Assembly: GCA_023412805.1 (NCBI GenBank) | Contig: JAEZRM010000024.1 | Span: 1 to 64,000 of the forward strand | DNA: 64,000 nucleotides | Direction of reading: 5' to 3' | From: Pseudomonadota bacterium | GTDB taxonomy: Bacteria; Pseudomonadota; Alphaproteobacteria; Rhizobiales; Hyphomicrobiaceae | Shown here: in pieces, positions 46,231 to 55,384 of the stretch | How the letters are laid out: every line of letters begins with the position of its first letter | Position numbering within the stretch: the stretch's first letter is position 1 | The notes under the pieces: model-generated | Told to the model about the DNA's origin: nothing | The model's input: the letters and a program-made list of their open reading frames with translations, nothing else | Database searches by the model: none | Position numbers and translations under genes: made by a program

Positions 46231-47940
46231 ATGGCACGCACGCGGGCACCTGAATCCAAAAGCGAGAGTGAACTGATCTTCCTTGCGCTCGGTGGTCTCG
46301 GCGAGATCGGCATGAATTGCTATCTCTATGGTCTTGGCCCGGAGAAGTCGCGCAAGTGGCTCATGGTCGACCTCGGCATAACCTTTCCCGAGGGCGAGTT
46401 CGATCCCGGCGTCGACGTCATCATGCCGGATCTCAAGTTCATCGAGAGCCGCGCGAAGGATCTGTGCGGTCTCGTGTTGACGCACGCGCACGAGGACCAC
46501 TTCGGTGCGATCATCGAGCTTTGGCCGCGTATCAAAGTGCCGGTCTACGCGACGCCCTTCACAGCGACATTGCTCAAGACCAAGATCGCCGAGCAGACAG
46601 GTGGCAAGCTCAAGATACCGATCAACGAGATCGCGCTCGGCTCGACATTCGATGTCGGTCCGTTCTCGATCGAATTCGTCAATCAGGCGCACTCCATTCC
46701 GGAGCCGAACGGCCTCGCAATCCGCACGCCGCACGGGCTCGTCTATCACACAGGTGACTGGAAGCTCGATCATGCGCCGGGCGTCGGCCTGCCGCCGGAC
46801 GAGAAGCGCTACAGAGAGATCGGCGAGGAGGGCGTTCTCGCGCTCATCTGCGATTCGACGAATGCGATGCGCGACGGCCGCTCACCCTCGGAAGAGGAAG
46901 TCGCGGCCTCGATCGCGCGCATTATCAAGAAGGCCGAGCAGCTGGTGATCGTGACGACGTTCGCGTCGAATGTCGCGCGCGTGCTCGCAGTGGCGAATGC
47001 GACGCGCGCAGCCGGGCGGCGCCTCGTGATTGCGGGCCGCGCCCTGCATCGCATTATTCAGGTCGGCATCGAGACCGGCTATCTGCCGCCCGATTTCGTG
47101 TACGCCGACCAGCAGCGCATCGGTGACTTTCGCCGCGATGAGGTGGTGGCGCTCGTCACGGGCAGCCAGGGCGAGCCACGCGCAGCGCTCGCGCGGATCG
47201 CGGAGAATGCGCATCCCGATATTTCGATCGCGAAGGGTGATCTGGTCATCTTCTCTTCGCGCACGATCCCGGGAAACGAGAAGAGCGTTGGCCGCATTCA
47301 GAACGCGCTCGTGCGCATGGGCGCCGAACTCGTGACCGACAACGAGGCGCTCGTGCACGTCACGGGCCATCCGCGGCGCGATGAGCTGAAGCAACTCTAT
47401 GCCATGCTGAAGCCGAGGATGGTCGTGCCCATGCACGGCGAAATGCGTCACCTCGCCGAGCACGCGAAACTCGCGCGCGCCTCAGGCATCAAGGAGGTGA
47501 TGGTGGCCGTCAATGGCGAGGTTCTCGCGCTCGCGCCGGGGCGTCCGGCGATCATCGACGAGGTGCCGGTCGGGCGTATTTATCGCGACGGCAATATGCT
47601 GATCAGCGCTGAGGACATGTGCATTCGCGAGCGGCGCAAGCTTGCCTTCGTCGGCGTCATCGTCGTGTCGCTCGTGCTCTCGCGGAACGGCAAGATGCTC
47701 GACGATCCCGAGGTTGTGATGGAGGGCATTCCCTCCGAGCGCCCAGGCGGCGGGGCCATGGAGGACATGGTGCTCGACGTCATCGAGGGGACCATCGAGA
47801 GCATTCCGCCCAAGCGTCGGAACGATGTGGAGATGGTGCGCGAGGCCGTGCGCCGCGCTGTCCGGGCGTCGGTCGATCAGGTGTGGGGCAAGAAGTCCGT
47901 CGTTCGCGTGATGGTCTCGCAGCTGGATGTGAAGATGTGA
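46231..47940 (+). CDS. rnj: Ribonuclease J
   Basis: 569 residues. A metallo-beta-lactamase/beta-CASP nuclease with both endo- and 5'-3' exonuclease activity in RNA processing. Marks: GGLGEIGMNCYLYG at the start, zinc motif LTHAHEDHFGAI near residues 80-91, YHTGDWKLDH, CDSTNAMRDGRSPSEEEV, the beta-CASP part, and HGEMRHLAEHAKLA. Start: ATG with GAGG seven bases ahead, nine bases after the birA stop. A hairpin at 47943-47968 follows. Confidence 0.94.
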   Translation: MARTRAPESKSESELIFLALGGLGEIGMNCYLYGLGPEKSRKWLMVDLGITFPEGEFDPGVDVIMPDLKFIESRAKDLCGLVLTHAHEDHFGAIIELWPRIKVPVYATPFTATLLKTKIAEQTGGKLKIPINEIALGSTFDVGPFSIEFVNQAHSIPEPNGLAIRTPHGLVYHTGDWKLDHAPGVGLPPDEKRYREIGEEGVLALICDSTNAMRDGRSPSEEEVAASIARIIKKAEQLVIVTTFASNVARVLAVANATRAAGRRLVIAGRALHRIIQVGIETGYLPPDFVYADQQRIGDFRRDEVVALVTGSQGEPRAALARIAENAHPDISIAKGDLVIFSSRTIPGNEKSVGRIQNALVRMGAELVTDNEALVHVTGHPRRDELKQLYAMLKPRMVVPMHGEMRHLAEHAKLARASGIKEVMVAVNGEVLALAPGRPAIIDEVPVGRIYRDGNMLISAEDMCIRERRKLAFVGVIVVSLVLSRNGKMLDDPEVVMEGIPSERPGGGAMEDMVLDVIEGTIESIPPKRRNDVEMVREAVRRAVRASVDQVWGKKSVVRVMVSQLDVKM

Positions 47941-47942
47941 TG

Positions 47943-47968
47943 TTCCCTCTTCCCGTAAGGGGAGGGAA
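47943..47968. terminator. Hairpin between convergent rnj and AAA+ gene
   Basis: A stem of about ten pairs (TTCCCTC... with ...GAGGGAA, two wobble pairs) and a six-base loop in the 33-base gap between two convergent genes. A bidirectional terminator is the likely role, although no strong U-run follows. Confidence 0.5.
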
Positions 47969-47973
47969 TTCAT

Positions 47974-50025
47974 TCAACGCACAAACCCCATACTTCCACG
48001 CGCATCGGGCTTCGAACGGCTGATGTCGCTCATGATCTCCGTGAGCCGCGCAGGGTTCTCGAGCACCCCCAGAACTTCCGCTTGCTTGCGTGCCTTGGCG
48101 AAGTCGCCGGGTGTGAGATTGGCGATGCCGGCCGCTTCCGGCGGAATGCGATCCGAGCCGAAGAACATCTGCCAGGCGCGGCGCAGTCCGGGCTTGTCGA
48201 GATAGCTCAGCACGATCTGGAATGTGAAACGTCGCAATGAGGCGCTGTCGACGCGCTCCATGAAGTTCGTCGTGAAGCATACCGGGAGCGGATGGTCCTC
48301 CATCCAGGTCAGCATCTCATTGACCTGTGTGATCTCCCAGGAGCGCGTGGCGTCGCGGCGGTCGAGCAGCAGGCTGTCCGCCTCGTCGAAGACGAGCATG
48401 GCATTCGCCTCGCGCGCTTCCTCGAAGGCGTTCGCGATATGGCGTTCGGTCTCACCGAGATAGGGACCGAGGATGTCCGACGCACGCTTCTGAATGAGCT
48501 CCAGCCCAAGCCGGCGAGCGAGATAGCGCGCGAACGCCGACTTCCCCGTGCCGGGCGGTCCGGAAAGGCAGATCGAGAAGGCGCGCGCCTGCGCGCTTAC
48601 CAGCCGCTCGGCGAGGGCGGAAAGATCCTGGTCCGAACAGACGAGCAGCGGATCGAAATCCGGAATGGCGCCGGCTTTGCGCGCTACGACACCCGAGACG
48701 GCACGAACGATGCCGAGCGCGGCACGCTCGATAGCCTCCGCGCCGCCGCCTGAAAGCTTCGCAGCCTTCAGCGCATTTTCGTAGATTGCGGGTGTTGCAT
48801 CGAGGCGGCGCGCGAGGGCTTCGGCCTCGCTGCTGGAAAGCTTCAGGTCCATGCGCTCGGCGAGACGCTCCAGAATGCGCTGGCGCTGAACGGCGGGTGG
48901 ACGCTTCAGCTCGATGGCGAGCGTCATGCGCCTCAGCAGCGCGGGATCGATGTTCTGCAGTTCATTCGACGTCCAGATGATGGGAACGGGGTTCGTTTCA
49001 AGCAGACGGTTGAGATACACCTTCGAGCCGCCGCGGTTGATGAGGTGGACGGCTACATCCTCCATCTCGTCGAAGAGCAGAGCCGTGCGCTTGTGGCCGC
49101 CGAGCAGCCGCTGCGAGAAGCTGATGTCGGCGAGCCGCTCGGAGCGGTTGGATTCGCCGTCGCCCGACGCTCCTTCTCCGGCTGCGAACAGTGCGGCACC
49201 AGCGGCTTGCGCGGCGACCTTCGCGAGTTCCGTCTTGCCTGATCCTGGCGGGCCGTAGAGCAGGATGTTGACGCCGGCCGCGTTGCTGTCGACGGCGCCG
49301 CGCAACACCCCGGCAATGAGATCACGGTCGGCCGTGACGTGCTCGTAGTCCTCCATGGTGACGGACGAGAGGAGCGGCTCGCCGAGCAGGGCGTTGCGCA
49401 TTTCCTCGAAGGAGCCGAACGTGCGCTCGAGACAGGCATTGACGCGCGAGGGGATGGCGAAACGCGCGTCGTACCCGGCGAGCGTCGTGCTCTGGTCGCG
49501 CACCTGCAGCAAACCCGCAGCGACGAGTTCGCCGCCGGACGACAGCAGCTCTTCCGTAGCGCGCGGGTGCACGTCACAAAGAAGCGAGACGGCGCGCGTC
49601 ATCGGCCCGCAGTAGTCGACGGCGGAGTTGGCGAGGTACTGCACCTGCTCGAAACGCGTCGAGCACGCGAACAAGCCGAGCAGGCGCCAGGCGGCGTGCG
49701 GCAGGCCCAGAGCCTCGACGAGGCGTTCGACGTTCGTCGCCATGGGTTCCGGGCGCGGCGTTTCCTTGGCCGCCCGATCGAGGCTGACGACGACGCCATC
49801 CTTGTGCTTGCTCCAGGCCTTCTCGAATTCGGCGGGCTTGTAGGCCATGTAGCCGCCGAGCGCTTCGACGAGAGGTGGCGGCAGTGGCAGGCTCAGGACA
49901 TCCGAACGCTCGTTCAGCCAGACGAGGAGATTGCGTGCCGAACGCAGCGTCAGGTCCTGCCGGATGAGCAGACGTGTCAGGTAGCGCGCGATGAGACCGC
50001 GCTCGATGTCGGTAATGATGCTCAT
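47974..50025 (-). CDS. Tandem AAA+ ATPase of unknown function
   Basis: 683 residues. Two AAA+ modules: the first with Walker A LLYGPPGSGKTELAK near residue 257 and Walker B ALLFDEMEDV near 316; the second with Walker A LSGPPGTGKSAFARYLARRL near 490 and Walker B MLVFDEADSLLLDRR near 543, then a sensor-like CFTTNFMERVDSASLRRFTF. An N-terminal region of about 240 residues has a helical, possibly winged-helix look and no domain I recognise. No transmembrane segment and no protease domain. I cannot name the family. It stands alone, convergent with rnj and divergent from carbonic anhydrase. Start: ATG at 50025; a longer frame upstream is low-complexity. Both Walker pairs look intact. Confidence 0.85.
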   Translation of the reverse strand: MSIITDIERGLIARYLTRLLIRQDLTLRSARNLLVWLNERSDVLSLPLPPPLVEALGGYMAYKPAEFEKAWSKHKDGVVVSLDRAAKETPRPEPMATNVERLVEALGLPHAAWRLLGLFACSTRFEQVQYLANSAVDYCGPMTRAVSLLCDVHPRATEELLSSGGELVAAGLLQVRDQSTTLAGYDARFAIPSRVNACLERTFGSFEEMRNALLGEPLLSSVTMEDYEHVTADRDLIAGVLRGAVDSNAAGVNILLYGPPGSGKTELAKVAAQAAGAALFAAGEGASGDGESNRSERLADISFSQRLLGGHKRTALLFDEMEDVAVHLINRGGSKVYLNRLLETNPVPIIWTSNELQNIDPALLRRMTLAIELKRPPAVQRQRILERLAERMDLKLSSSEAEALARRLDATPAIYENALKAAKLSGGGAEAIERAALGIVRAVSGVVARKAGAIPDFDPLLVCSDQDLSALAERLVSAQARAFSICLSGPPGTGKSAFARYLARRLGLELIQKRASDILGPYLGETERHIANAFEEAREANAMLVFDEADSLLLDRRDATRSWEITQVNEMLTWMEDHPLPVCFTTNFMERVDSASLRRFTFQIVLSYLDKPGLRRAWQMFFGSDRIPPEAAGIANLTPGDFAKARKQAEVLGVLENPARLTEIMSDISRSKPDARGSMGFVR

Positions 50026-50238
50026 GAGCCTGTGCTCGCCGGCAGGAAATCGGTGATTGGTGCTCTTTGCTACGCTAGGGGGTGGGCTGCAGGACGGCAA
50101 TGTGGTCGTTAGGCGAGCTGTCGGGGCGAAACAGGTAAGTTCTGCTTGCGCTTGTGCGCTGCACCAGCCATTTCTTGCACCAATGGGCTATCTGCCCGCC
50201 GATACAACCCGGACGGCAACCCTCACCTTGGGCGTCGC

Positions 50239-50877
50239 ATGAGCTATTTTCCCGACCATCTCGCTGACCGCTACCGCCGCTTCAAGCTGCGCCATTTCAT
50301 CCCGCACCAGGACGACTACGAGCAGCTCGCGAGTCACGGGCAGAGCCCGGAGGTCATGGTCGTGAGCTGCTGTGACAGCCGGGTCGAGCCCGAAGCGGTG
50401 TTCAGCGCCATGCCGGGCGAGCTGTTCGTCGTGCGGAATGTCGCGAATCTCGTGCCGCCCTACGAGACGGACGGCAAGTTTCACGGCGTGAGTGCGGCGC
50501 TCGAATTCGCGGTACTGAACCTGCGCGTGAAGCACATTGTGGTCATCGGCCATTCGAGCTGCGGCGGCGTGCGGGCGTGCATTGAGCATGATGCAGCTCA
50601 GCAGACGGAGGCAGAGTTCATCGCCAACTGGATGTCCATGCTGGACGGCGCGCGCGACCGGCTTATGGCTCAGAGCGTGGCCCGCCCCATGCCGGAGCTG
50701 CGCGCCGATTTGGAGCGCGAAGGTGTGAAGGTCTCGCTCGCGAATCTCCGCACATTCCCGTGCGTACAGACGCTCGAGGGGAAGGGCCGCCTGGATCTCC
50801 ACGGCGCTTATTTCGACATCTCGACCGGCCAGCTCTCGGTTCTCAACGAGGCGACCGACCAGTTCGTCCCACTCTGA
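50239..50877 (+). CDS. can: Beta-class carbonic anhydrase
   Basis: 212 residues. Interconverts CO2 and bicarbonate, and so supplies carboxylases. Zinc ligands are in SCCDSRVEPEAVF (Cys with Asp-Arg dyad, about residues 41-53) and GHSSCGGVRA (His and Cys, about 105-114). Further marks: GELFVVRNVANLVPPYE and SAALEFAVLNLRVKHIVVIG. The ATG at 50239 was chosen; the longer upstream frame has no support. Cytoplasmic, no signal peptide. Confidence 0.94.
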   Translation: MSYFPDHLADRYRRFKLRHFIPHQDDYEQLASHGQSPEVMVVSCCDSRVEPEAVFSAMPGELFVVRNVANLVPPYETDGKFHGVSAALEFAVLNLRVKHIVVIGHSSCGGVRACIEHDAAQQTEAEFIANWMSMLDGARDRLMAQSVARPMPELRADLEREGVKVSLANLRTFPCVQTLEGKGRLDLHGAYFDISTGQLSVLNEATDQFVPL

Positions 50878-50957
50878 TTCTGCCTCCAGTTCGTCCCCAA
50901 ACCGCCGAAGTCACCTATCAAAGCAAGCTGTCCCCAGTAACGTGCGAGCGTGTGCGT

Positions 50958-51422
50958 ATGGCTACCCTGCCTGATCTGCCGAAGACCGAGATTGCCATCA
51001 TCCAGATGACGAATGCGTTCCGCCGTGAGCAGAAGCTCGGCACGCTTTCCTCGAACAAGCAGCTTGCCGCTGCAGCGCGCGCCTATGCGGCTTATCTCGC
51101 CAAGACAGGTGCGCTTTCGCACTCCGCGGATGGCCGCAGCATGGATGCGCGCGTGAGGGCGCAGGGCTATCGCTTCTGCTGGCTCTCGGAGAACCTGTCC
51201 TGGCGCCGGGAACCGAAGGGCTACACGACGAGCGCCCTTGCCGGGACCGTGGTGACAGGATGGAAGAATTCGCCTGGCCATCGCGCCAACATGGCGTCGC
51301 CGAAGGTGACGCAGATCGGTGTCGGCGTGGCGCGCGCGCCAGGGGCAACGCCGCAGTACTATTCGGTGCAGATCATGGGTCGCCCGCCGGGTAAGGGCTG
51401 TCCCGAGGTGCCGCGCCGCTAG
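50958..51422 (+). CDS. CAP-domain (SCP/PR-1-like) protein
   Basis: 154 residues. CAP family marks: LPKTEIAIIQMTNAFRREQK, SHSADGRSMDARVRAQGY, ENLSWRREP, and VTGWKNSPGHRANMASP with the GW...SPGHR-N-M signature. CAP proteins are generally exported and may bind sterols, lipids or metals; bacterial functions are mostly unknown. From the ATG at 50958 no signal peptide or lipobox is visible, and the in-frame upstream DNA does not supply one, which is odd for the family. It follows carbonic anhydrase by 80 bases. Confidence 0.8.
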   Translation: MATLPDLPKTEIAIIQMTNAFRREQKLGTLSSNKQLAAAARAYAAYLAKTGALSHSADGRSMDARVRAQGYRFCWLSENLSWRREPKGYTTSALAGTVVTGWKNSPGHRANMASPKVTQIGVGVARAPGATPQYYSVQIMGRPPGKGCPEVPRR

Positions 51423-51498
51423 GCCACAATCGCGCCTTTCGCGGGACATGACGCCCGGCGTATAGTCCTGCCGCTCGTGATCGCACGGAGGCTGCCTA

Positions 51499-52311
51499 AT
51501 GCCTGAAGTCGCGCCCAAGACCCTTGTCCAGCAGCAGTTCGGCGCCAATGCCGCGGCCTACGCAACGTCGGTCGTGCACGCCAAGGGCGCGAGCCTCGCC
51601 CGTCTCGTCGATCTCGTGAAGCCCGGAGCGGACTGGGCCGTGCTGGATGTGGCAACCGGTGCAGGGCATACGGCACTCGCCTTTGCGCCGCACGTTCGCG
51701 AGGTGATTGCGAGCGACCTCACGCCCGAGATGCTGGAGGAGACCGCCAAGCTCGCCGCGTCCAAAGGCTATGCCAACGTGACGACCGCCGCGGCCGATGC
51801 CGAGCGGATGCCGTTTCCCGATGCCCGCTTCGATCTCGTGACGTGCCGCATCGCGCCCCATCACTTCCCCGACATTCCCGCATTCCTCCGCGAAAGCCGT
51901 CGCGTGCTGAAGCCGGGCGGCACGTTCGCGCTCGTCGATAACGTCTCGCCCGACGCCGAGACGACGCCGGGCTATCCCGCAGCGGATCTGCTCGCCGCCG
52001 CCGATGCCTACAATGCCTTCGAGAAAAAGCGCGATCCTTCGCATGGTCGTGCATTACCAACTGCGGAGTGGACACGCGAGATCGCCGCTGCCGGCCTCGA
52101 TCTCGTGCATACCGAGCACGCGCCCAAAACCATGGACTTCGCGACATGGTGCAAGACCATGAAGGTGCCTGAACCAACTGTCGCCGAGCTGCGGACCATG
52201 CTGACGGGCGCGCAAGGCGCCTTCTCGGCTTTCCTCAAGCCGACGTTCGATGGCGAGAAGATCGGCTTCACACTGGACGAGCTGATCGCCATTGCCCGTA
52301 AACCTGCCTGA
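51499..52311 (+). CDS. SAM-dependent methyltransferase (UbiE/Methyltransf_11 type)
   Basis: 270 residues. Class I Rossmann methyltransferase: motif I VLDVATGAGHTALAFAPHVR near residue 50, DLTPEMLEETAKLA, AERMPFPDARFDLVTCRIAP near 100 and PGGTFALVDNVSPD near 143. The substrate is unknown; ubiquinone or sterol-like small molecules are typical for this group. Start: ATG with GGAGG eight bases upstream. It opens a three-gene run with the 52328 and 52910 genes, spaced 16 and 18 bases. Confidence 0.88.
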   Translation: MPEVAPKTLVQQQFGANAAAYATSVVHAKGASLARLVDLVKPGADWAVLDVATGAGHTALAFAPHVREVIASDLTPEMLEETAKLAASKGYANVTTAAADAERMPFPDARFDLVTCRIAPHHFPDIPAFLRESRRVLKPGGTFALVDNVSPDAETTPGYPAADLLAAADAYNAFEKKRDPSHGRALPTAEWTREIAAAGLDLVHTEHAPKTMDFATWCKTMKVPEPTVAELRTMLTGAQGAFSAFLKPTFDGEKIGFTLDELIAIARKPA

Positions 52312-52327
52312 ACCTTGGAGTGCCTCG

Positions 52328-52891
52328 ATGCTGAACTTCTGGGATGCGAGCTGGGGGCTCGATGAACGCTTGTGCCCATGTGATGTGTATTTCGCCGAGT
52401 ACCTCGAGGAGAAGGGCGTGAAGGGCGCCTCGATCTTCCATTTCGGTACGGGCAGCCATCACATTCTGGGTCTGCGGACGGCGGAGAACGGCTCCAACAA
52501 TGCCGTTCTCGGCATTACGGCGTCGCCGGGTGAGTACGAGGCGTACATCAAGCTGCTCATCGAGAAGCCGCGGCTCGGCGCGACCTACAAGGCTTATTTC
52601 GGCGATATCTATCAGCTCGATCCGCGCCTGCTGCCCAAGCTCGACTACGTGACGAACTTCCACGCCTGCGAATTCCGCACGGAGAAGAACGACGCCTATG
52701 GCGCGCTGACCGATCTCGAAATGACGCTCGTTCTCGCGGATGCCCTGAAGCCCGGTGGCGAGATGCATTTCTACACGGGCTCGGATGGCTACAAGGCGAC
52801 GCTCGCGGTCATCGAGGGCTTGAAGAAAGAGCGCGGCTTCACCGAGACGGGCGCCTTCAAGACGCTACGCATTTTCACCAAACCGCGCTGA
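52328..52891 (+). CDS. Methyltransferase-like protein of unknown function
   Basis: 187 residues from an ATG with GGAG eight bases ahead. It opens LNFWDASWGLDERLCPCDVY. GASIFHFGTGSHHILGLRTA looks like a divergent Rossmann SAM-binding loop, followed by KAYFGDIYQLDPRLL and VLADALKPGGEMHFYTGS, the usual order of class I methyltransferase motifs. I do not recognise the family. Placed between a methyltransferase and a PLP enzyme. Confidence 0.7.
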   Translation: MLNFWDASWGLDERLCPCDVYFAEYLEEKGVKGASIFHFGTGSHHILGLRTAENGSNNAVLGITASPGEYEAYIKLLIEKPRLGATYKAYFGDIYQLDPRLLPKLDYVTNFHACEFRTEKNDAYGALTDLEMTLVLADALKPGGEMHFYTGSDGYKATLAVIEGLKKERGFTETGAFKTLRIFTKPR

Positions 52892-52909
52892 CGACAAAGG
52901 AACGAGAAG

Positions 52910-54046
52910 TTGGACAAGCCGAAGTGGCAGCCGAGCACGATCGCCGCGCAAGCGGGCGGCGCGGTCGATCCTGTGACGGGCGCAATCGTGCCGCCGATTC
53001 AAATGGCTTCCACGTTCGAGCGCGATCCCGATAACGCCTATCGGCGCGGCTACATCTACGCGCGTCCCGATAACCCGAACGTGCGGCAGGCCGAGAGCGT
53101 GCTGCAGGCGCTGGAAGGTGCGGCGGCGTGCCTGCTCATGGGCTCGGGAATGGCGGCGGCGGCGACGGCCTTTCTCGCACTCGAACGGCCGGCGCATATC
53201 GTTGCGCCCGAGGTCATGTACTGGGCGCTGAAAGGCTGGCTCGCGAACACAGCACCGACGCTCGGCATCGAAGCCACTTTCGTCGATGCGACAAGCCTCG
53301 ATGCGATCCGTGCCGCTATCCGGCCGGGCAAGACGCGCATGGTCTGGATCGAGACACCGGCCAATCCGCTGTGGGGCATCAGCGACATCGCGGCGGCGGC
53401 AGAAGCGGCGCATCAGGCGGGCGCACTGCTCGGTGTCGACTCGACGGTCGCGACGCCCGTGCTGAGCCAGCCGATCGCGCTCGGCGCCGATATCGTCATG
53501 CATTCGGCGACCAAGTATCTCAACGGCCATTCCGACATCATCGCCGGTGCGCTGTGTTTTGCACGCGAGGATGCACTGCTGGATCGCGCGAAGAGCCTGC
53601 GCTCGGGCCTTGGCGCGGTGCTCTCTCCCTTCGAAGCCTCGCTGCTGCTGCGCGGCATGCGCACGCTGCACGTGCGCGTCGCGCACCAGTCAGCGGCGGC
53701 GATGACCATCGCGCGGCATTTCGCTTCCGATCGGCGCGTCGCCGAAGTGCTCTATCCGGGATTGCCGGGACCCGGCCACAACGTCGCGGCCAAGCAAATG
53801 CGCGGCGGCTTCAGCGGTATGCTCTCGATCCGTGTTGCGGGTGGCGAGGCTGCCGCGATTGCCGTTGCCGCACGGGTGAAACTCTGGAAGCGTGCGACGT
53901 CGCTCGGCGGAGTGGAGAGCCTCGTCGAGCATCGCGCCAGTGTGGAAGGTGCCGGTACGCCCTGCCCGCCGGATCTGTTGCGGCTCTCGGTTGGTTTAGA
54001 GGATCCGGCCGATCTCATTGCCGATCTGGATCAGGCATTGGGTTAG
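52910..54046 (+). CDS. Cys/Met metabolism PLP-dependent enzyme (cystathionine-lyase/synthase type)
   Basis: 378 residues. Start is TTG at 52910 with AAAGGA eight bases upstream; no ATG fits. The family acts by trans-sulfuration or lyase chemistry on cystathionine, homocysteine or methionine. Seen: YIYARPDNPNVRQAE, ACLLMGSGMAAAATAFLALE, ETPANPLWGISDIAAAAEAA and the PLP lysine in MHSATKYLNGHSDIIAGAL. The last residues (LRLSVGLEDPADLIADLDQA) are standard. Which reaction it runs cannot be read off. Confidence 0.88.
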   Translation: MDKPKWQPSTIAAQAGGAVDPVTGAIVPPIQMASTFERDPDNAYRRGYIYARPDNPNVRQAESVLQALEGAAACLLMGSGMAAAATAFLALERPAHIVAPEVMYWALKGWLANTAPTLGIEATFVDATSLDAIRAAIRPGKTRMVWIETPANPLWGISDIAAAAEAAHQAGALLGVDSTVATPVLSQPIALGADIVMHSATKYLNGHSDIIAGALCFAREDALLDRAKSLRSGLGAVLSPFEASLLLRGMRTLHVRVAHQSAAAMTIARHFASDRRVAEVLYPGLPGPGHNVAAKQMRGGFSGMLSIRVAGGEAAAIAVAARVKLWKRATSLGGVESLVEHRASVEGAGTPCPPDLLRLSVGLEDPADLIADLDQALG

Positions 54047-54085
54047 GAGGCTACAGGCGGAGTGCGCCGCGAGCACCGCCCGGTC

Positions 54086-54113
54086 CCTTCTCCCCGTGCT
54101 TACGGGGAGAAGG
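54086..54113. repeat. Rhizobial-type intergenic hairpin, copy 2
   Basis: Arms CCTTCTCCCCGT (54086-54097) and ACGGGGAGAAGG (54102-54113), four-base loop, followed by TTAGGATGAGGGG, the usual tail of this element class. Related to 10707-10736. It lies in the 111-base gap between two convergent genes. Confidence 0.8.
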
Positions 54114-54157
54114 TTAGGATGAGGGGCGGCGGCTCGCGATTTTGGCTGCCCTTCTTC

Positions 54158-54592
54158 TCACCCGCCTTGCGTAGCAACCGCAGCCTGCGCATCCGCACGC
54201 ACACGCTCGACCATGGAGTTGAGGCCGTTGGAGCGCTGGGCAGTCAGGTGGTCGGAGAGGCCTAGCTCGCCGAATACAGCGCGGGCATCGGTGTCGAGCA
54301 CCTCCTCCGCCGACCGACCGGCATAGAGTGAGAGCAGGATGGCAACGAGGCCGCGCACGATATGGGCATCGCTGTCGCCCTGCATGTCGAGCACAGGCGC
54401 GCCGCTAGATCCCGCCGGCCAGCGCGTCGACAGCCAGACCTGACTGACACAGCCGCGTACCTTGTTCTCTGGTGTCCGCTGCGCTTCGTCGAAGGCGGGG
54501 AGCGTGCGGCCGAGCTCGATGACATAGCGATATCTGTCCTCCCAATCGTCGAGGAGGGCGAAGTCTGCGCGAATGTCGTCCAGCGGCGTCAT
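54158..54592 (-). CDS. sufE: SufE-like sulfur acceptor
   Basis: 144 residues. SufE takes persulfide sulfur from the cysteine desulfurase SufS and passes it to the SUF scaffold. Active cysteine at about residue 48 in NKVRGCVSQVWLS; the start IRADFALLDDWEDRYRYVIE and AEEVLDTDARAVFGELGLSD match the family. No suf operon adjoins it, as is common for sufE in alphaproteobacteria. A 309-base gap separates it from the marR gene. Confidence 0.92.
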   Translation of the reverse strand: MTPLDDIRADFALLDDWEDRYRYVIELGRTLPAFDEAQRTPENKVRGCVSQVWLSTRWPAGSSGAPVLDMQGDSDAHIVRGLVAILLSLYAGRSAEEVLDTDARAVFGELGLSDHLTAQRSNGLNSMVERVRADAQAAVATQGG

Positions 54593-54901
54593 TGGGGATC
54601 CAGCTAGCTGTTGGGTGCTGCTGTCCTACACGTGGTGCGTCGGCAGCTCAAGGCAAGGCAGAGCCCCGCAATGCCTCGGGAACCTTTTGTGCGGGATACG
54701 GCTTATCTGCAAAGAGACTGACTGTGCTGGCCCAGCTAGCGATCTGGCAACCCGTGCGCTGAACTGAACAATTATGTGAAAAAGCAACGCCCTATGATTC
54801 GGGGCCGCAGTCCGCGGGCAAGCGAGCGCCATGCAACCGCCGTGTTTCCGTGTGCTGATGGGCTAAGCGCGATGTCCCCTGTTCGATGAGGGCGCTTTGA
54901 C
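54593..54901. other. 309-base divergent intergenic region
   Basis: No gene seen. It should hold promoters for sufE (minus) and the marR gene (plus). A TATGAT at 54792-54797 could be a -10 box, but no matching -35 was clear. No palindrome of obvious MarR type was found by eye. Confidence 0.4.
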
Positions 54902-55363
54902 ATGCGAGAAGAGACTTCCCACGAGCTGGATACGTCCGCGATCCATATGCTCCATCGGGCCAGCCAGGCAGCGGACGAGTTGTTCGCCAGCGAGACGTCG
55001 GGCGCCGACCTGACGCCCCGACAGTTTGCCGTGCTTGCCGCGCTCGAAATGCTCGAGAGCGCGAGCCAGACGCAGATCGTCGAGGCAACCGGGATCGACC
55101 GCTCGACGCTGGCGGATATCGTCAAGCGACTCGTGAAGCGCGGCCTGCTCAACAGGCGTCGTTCACGGTCCGACGCACGCGCCTACGTCGTGCGGTTGAC
55201 GCCTGACGGCCGGGCTGCACTGGTGGCCATCAAGCCCGCTGCGCGGCGGGTCGAAGAGCGCCTGCTGCAGCAGGTGGAAGGTGCACGCCGCGAGGATCTT
55301 ATCGCCGCACTCGAGGCCATTATCGGTGGTCTCGGCGCGACCTCTACGTCCAAGGCGGCGTAG
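54902..55363 (+). CDS. MarR-family transcriptional regulator
   Basis: 153 residues. Winged helix-turn-helix: LTPRQFAVLAALEMLESASQ, TQIVEATGIDRSTLADIVKR (recognition region, about 60-79) and the wing RRRSRSDARAYVVRLT. Such dimers repress genes for stress, efflux or aromatic catabolism and release DNA on ligand binding. Its convergent neighbour is the AidB-like gene, 21 bases away, which also belongs to a stress setting. The target is unknown. Confidence 0.88.
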   Translation: MREETSHELDTSAIHMLHRASQAADELFASETSGADLTPRQFAVLAALEMLESASQTQIVEATGIDRSTLADIVKRLVKRGLLNRRRSRSDARAYVVRLTPDGRAALVAIKPAARRVEERLLQQVEGARREDLIAALEAIIGGLGATSTSKAA

Positions 55364-55384
55364 CCAAACGCCTGAAGCGATGGA

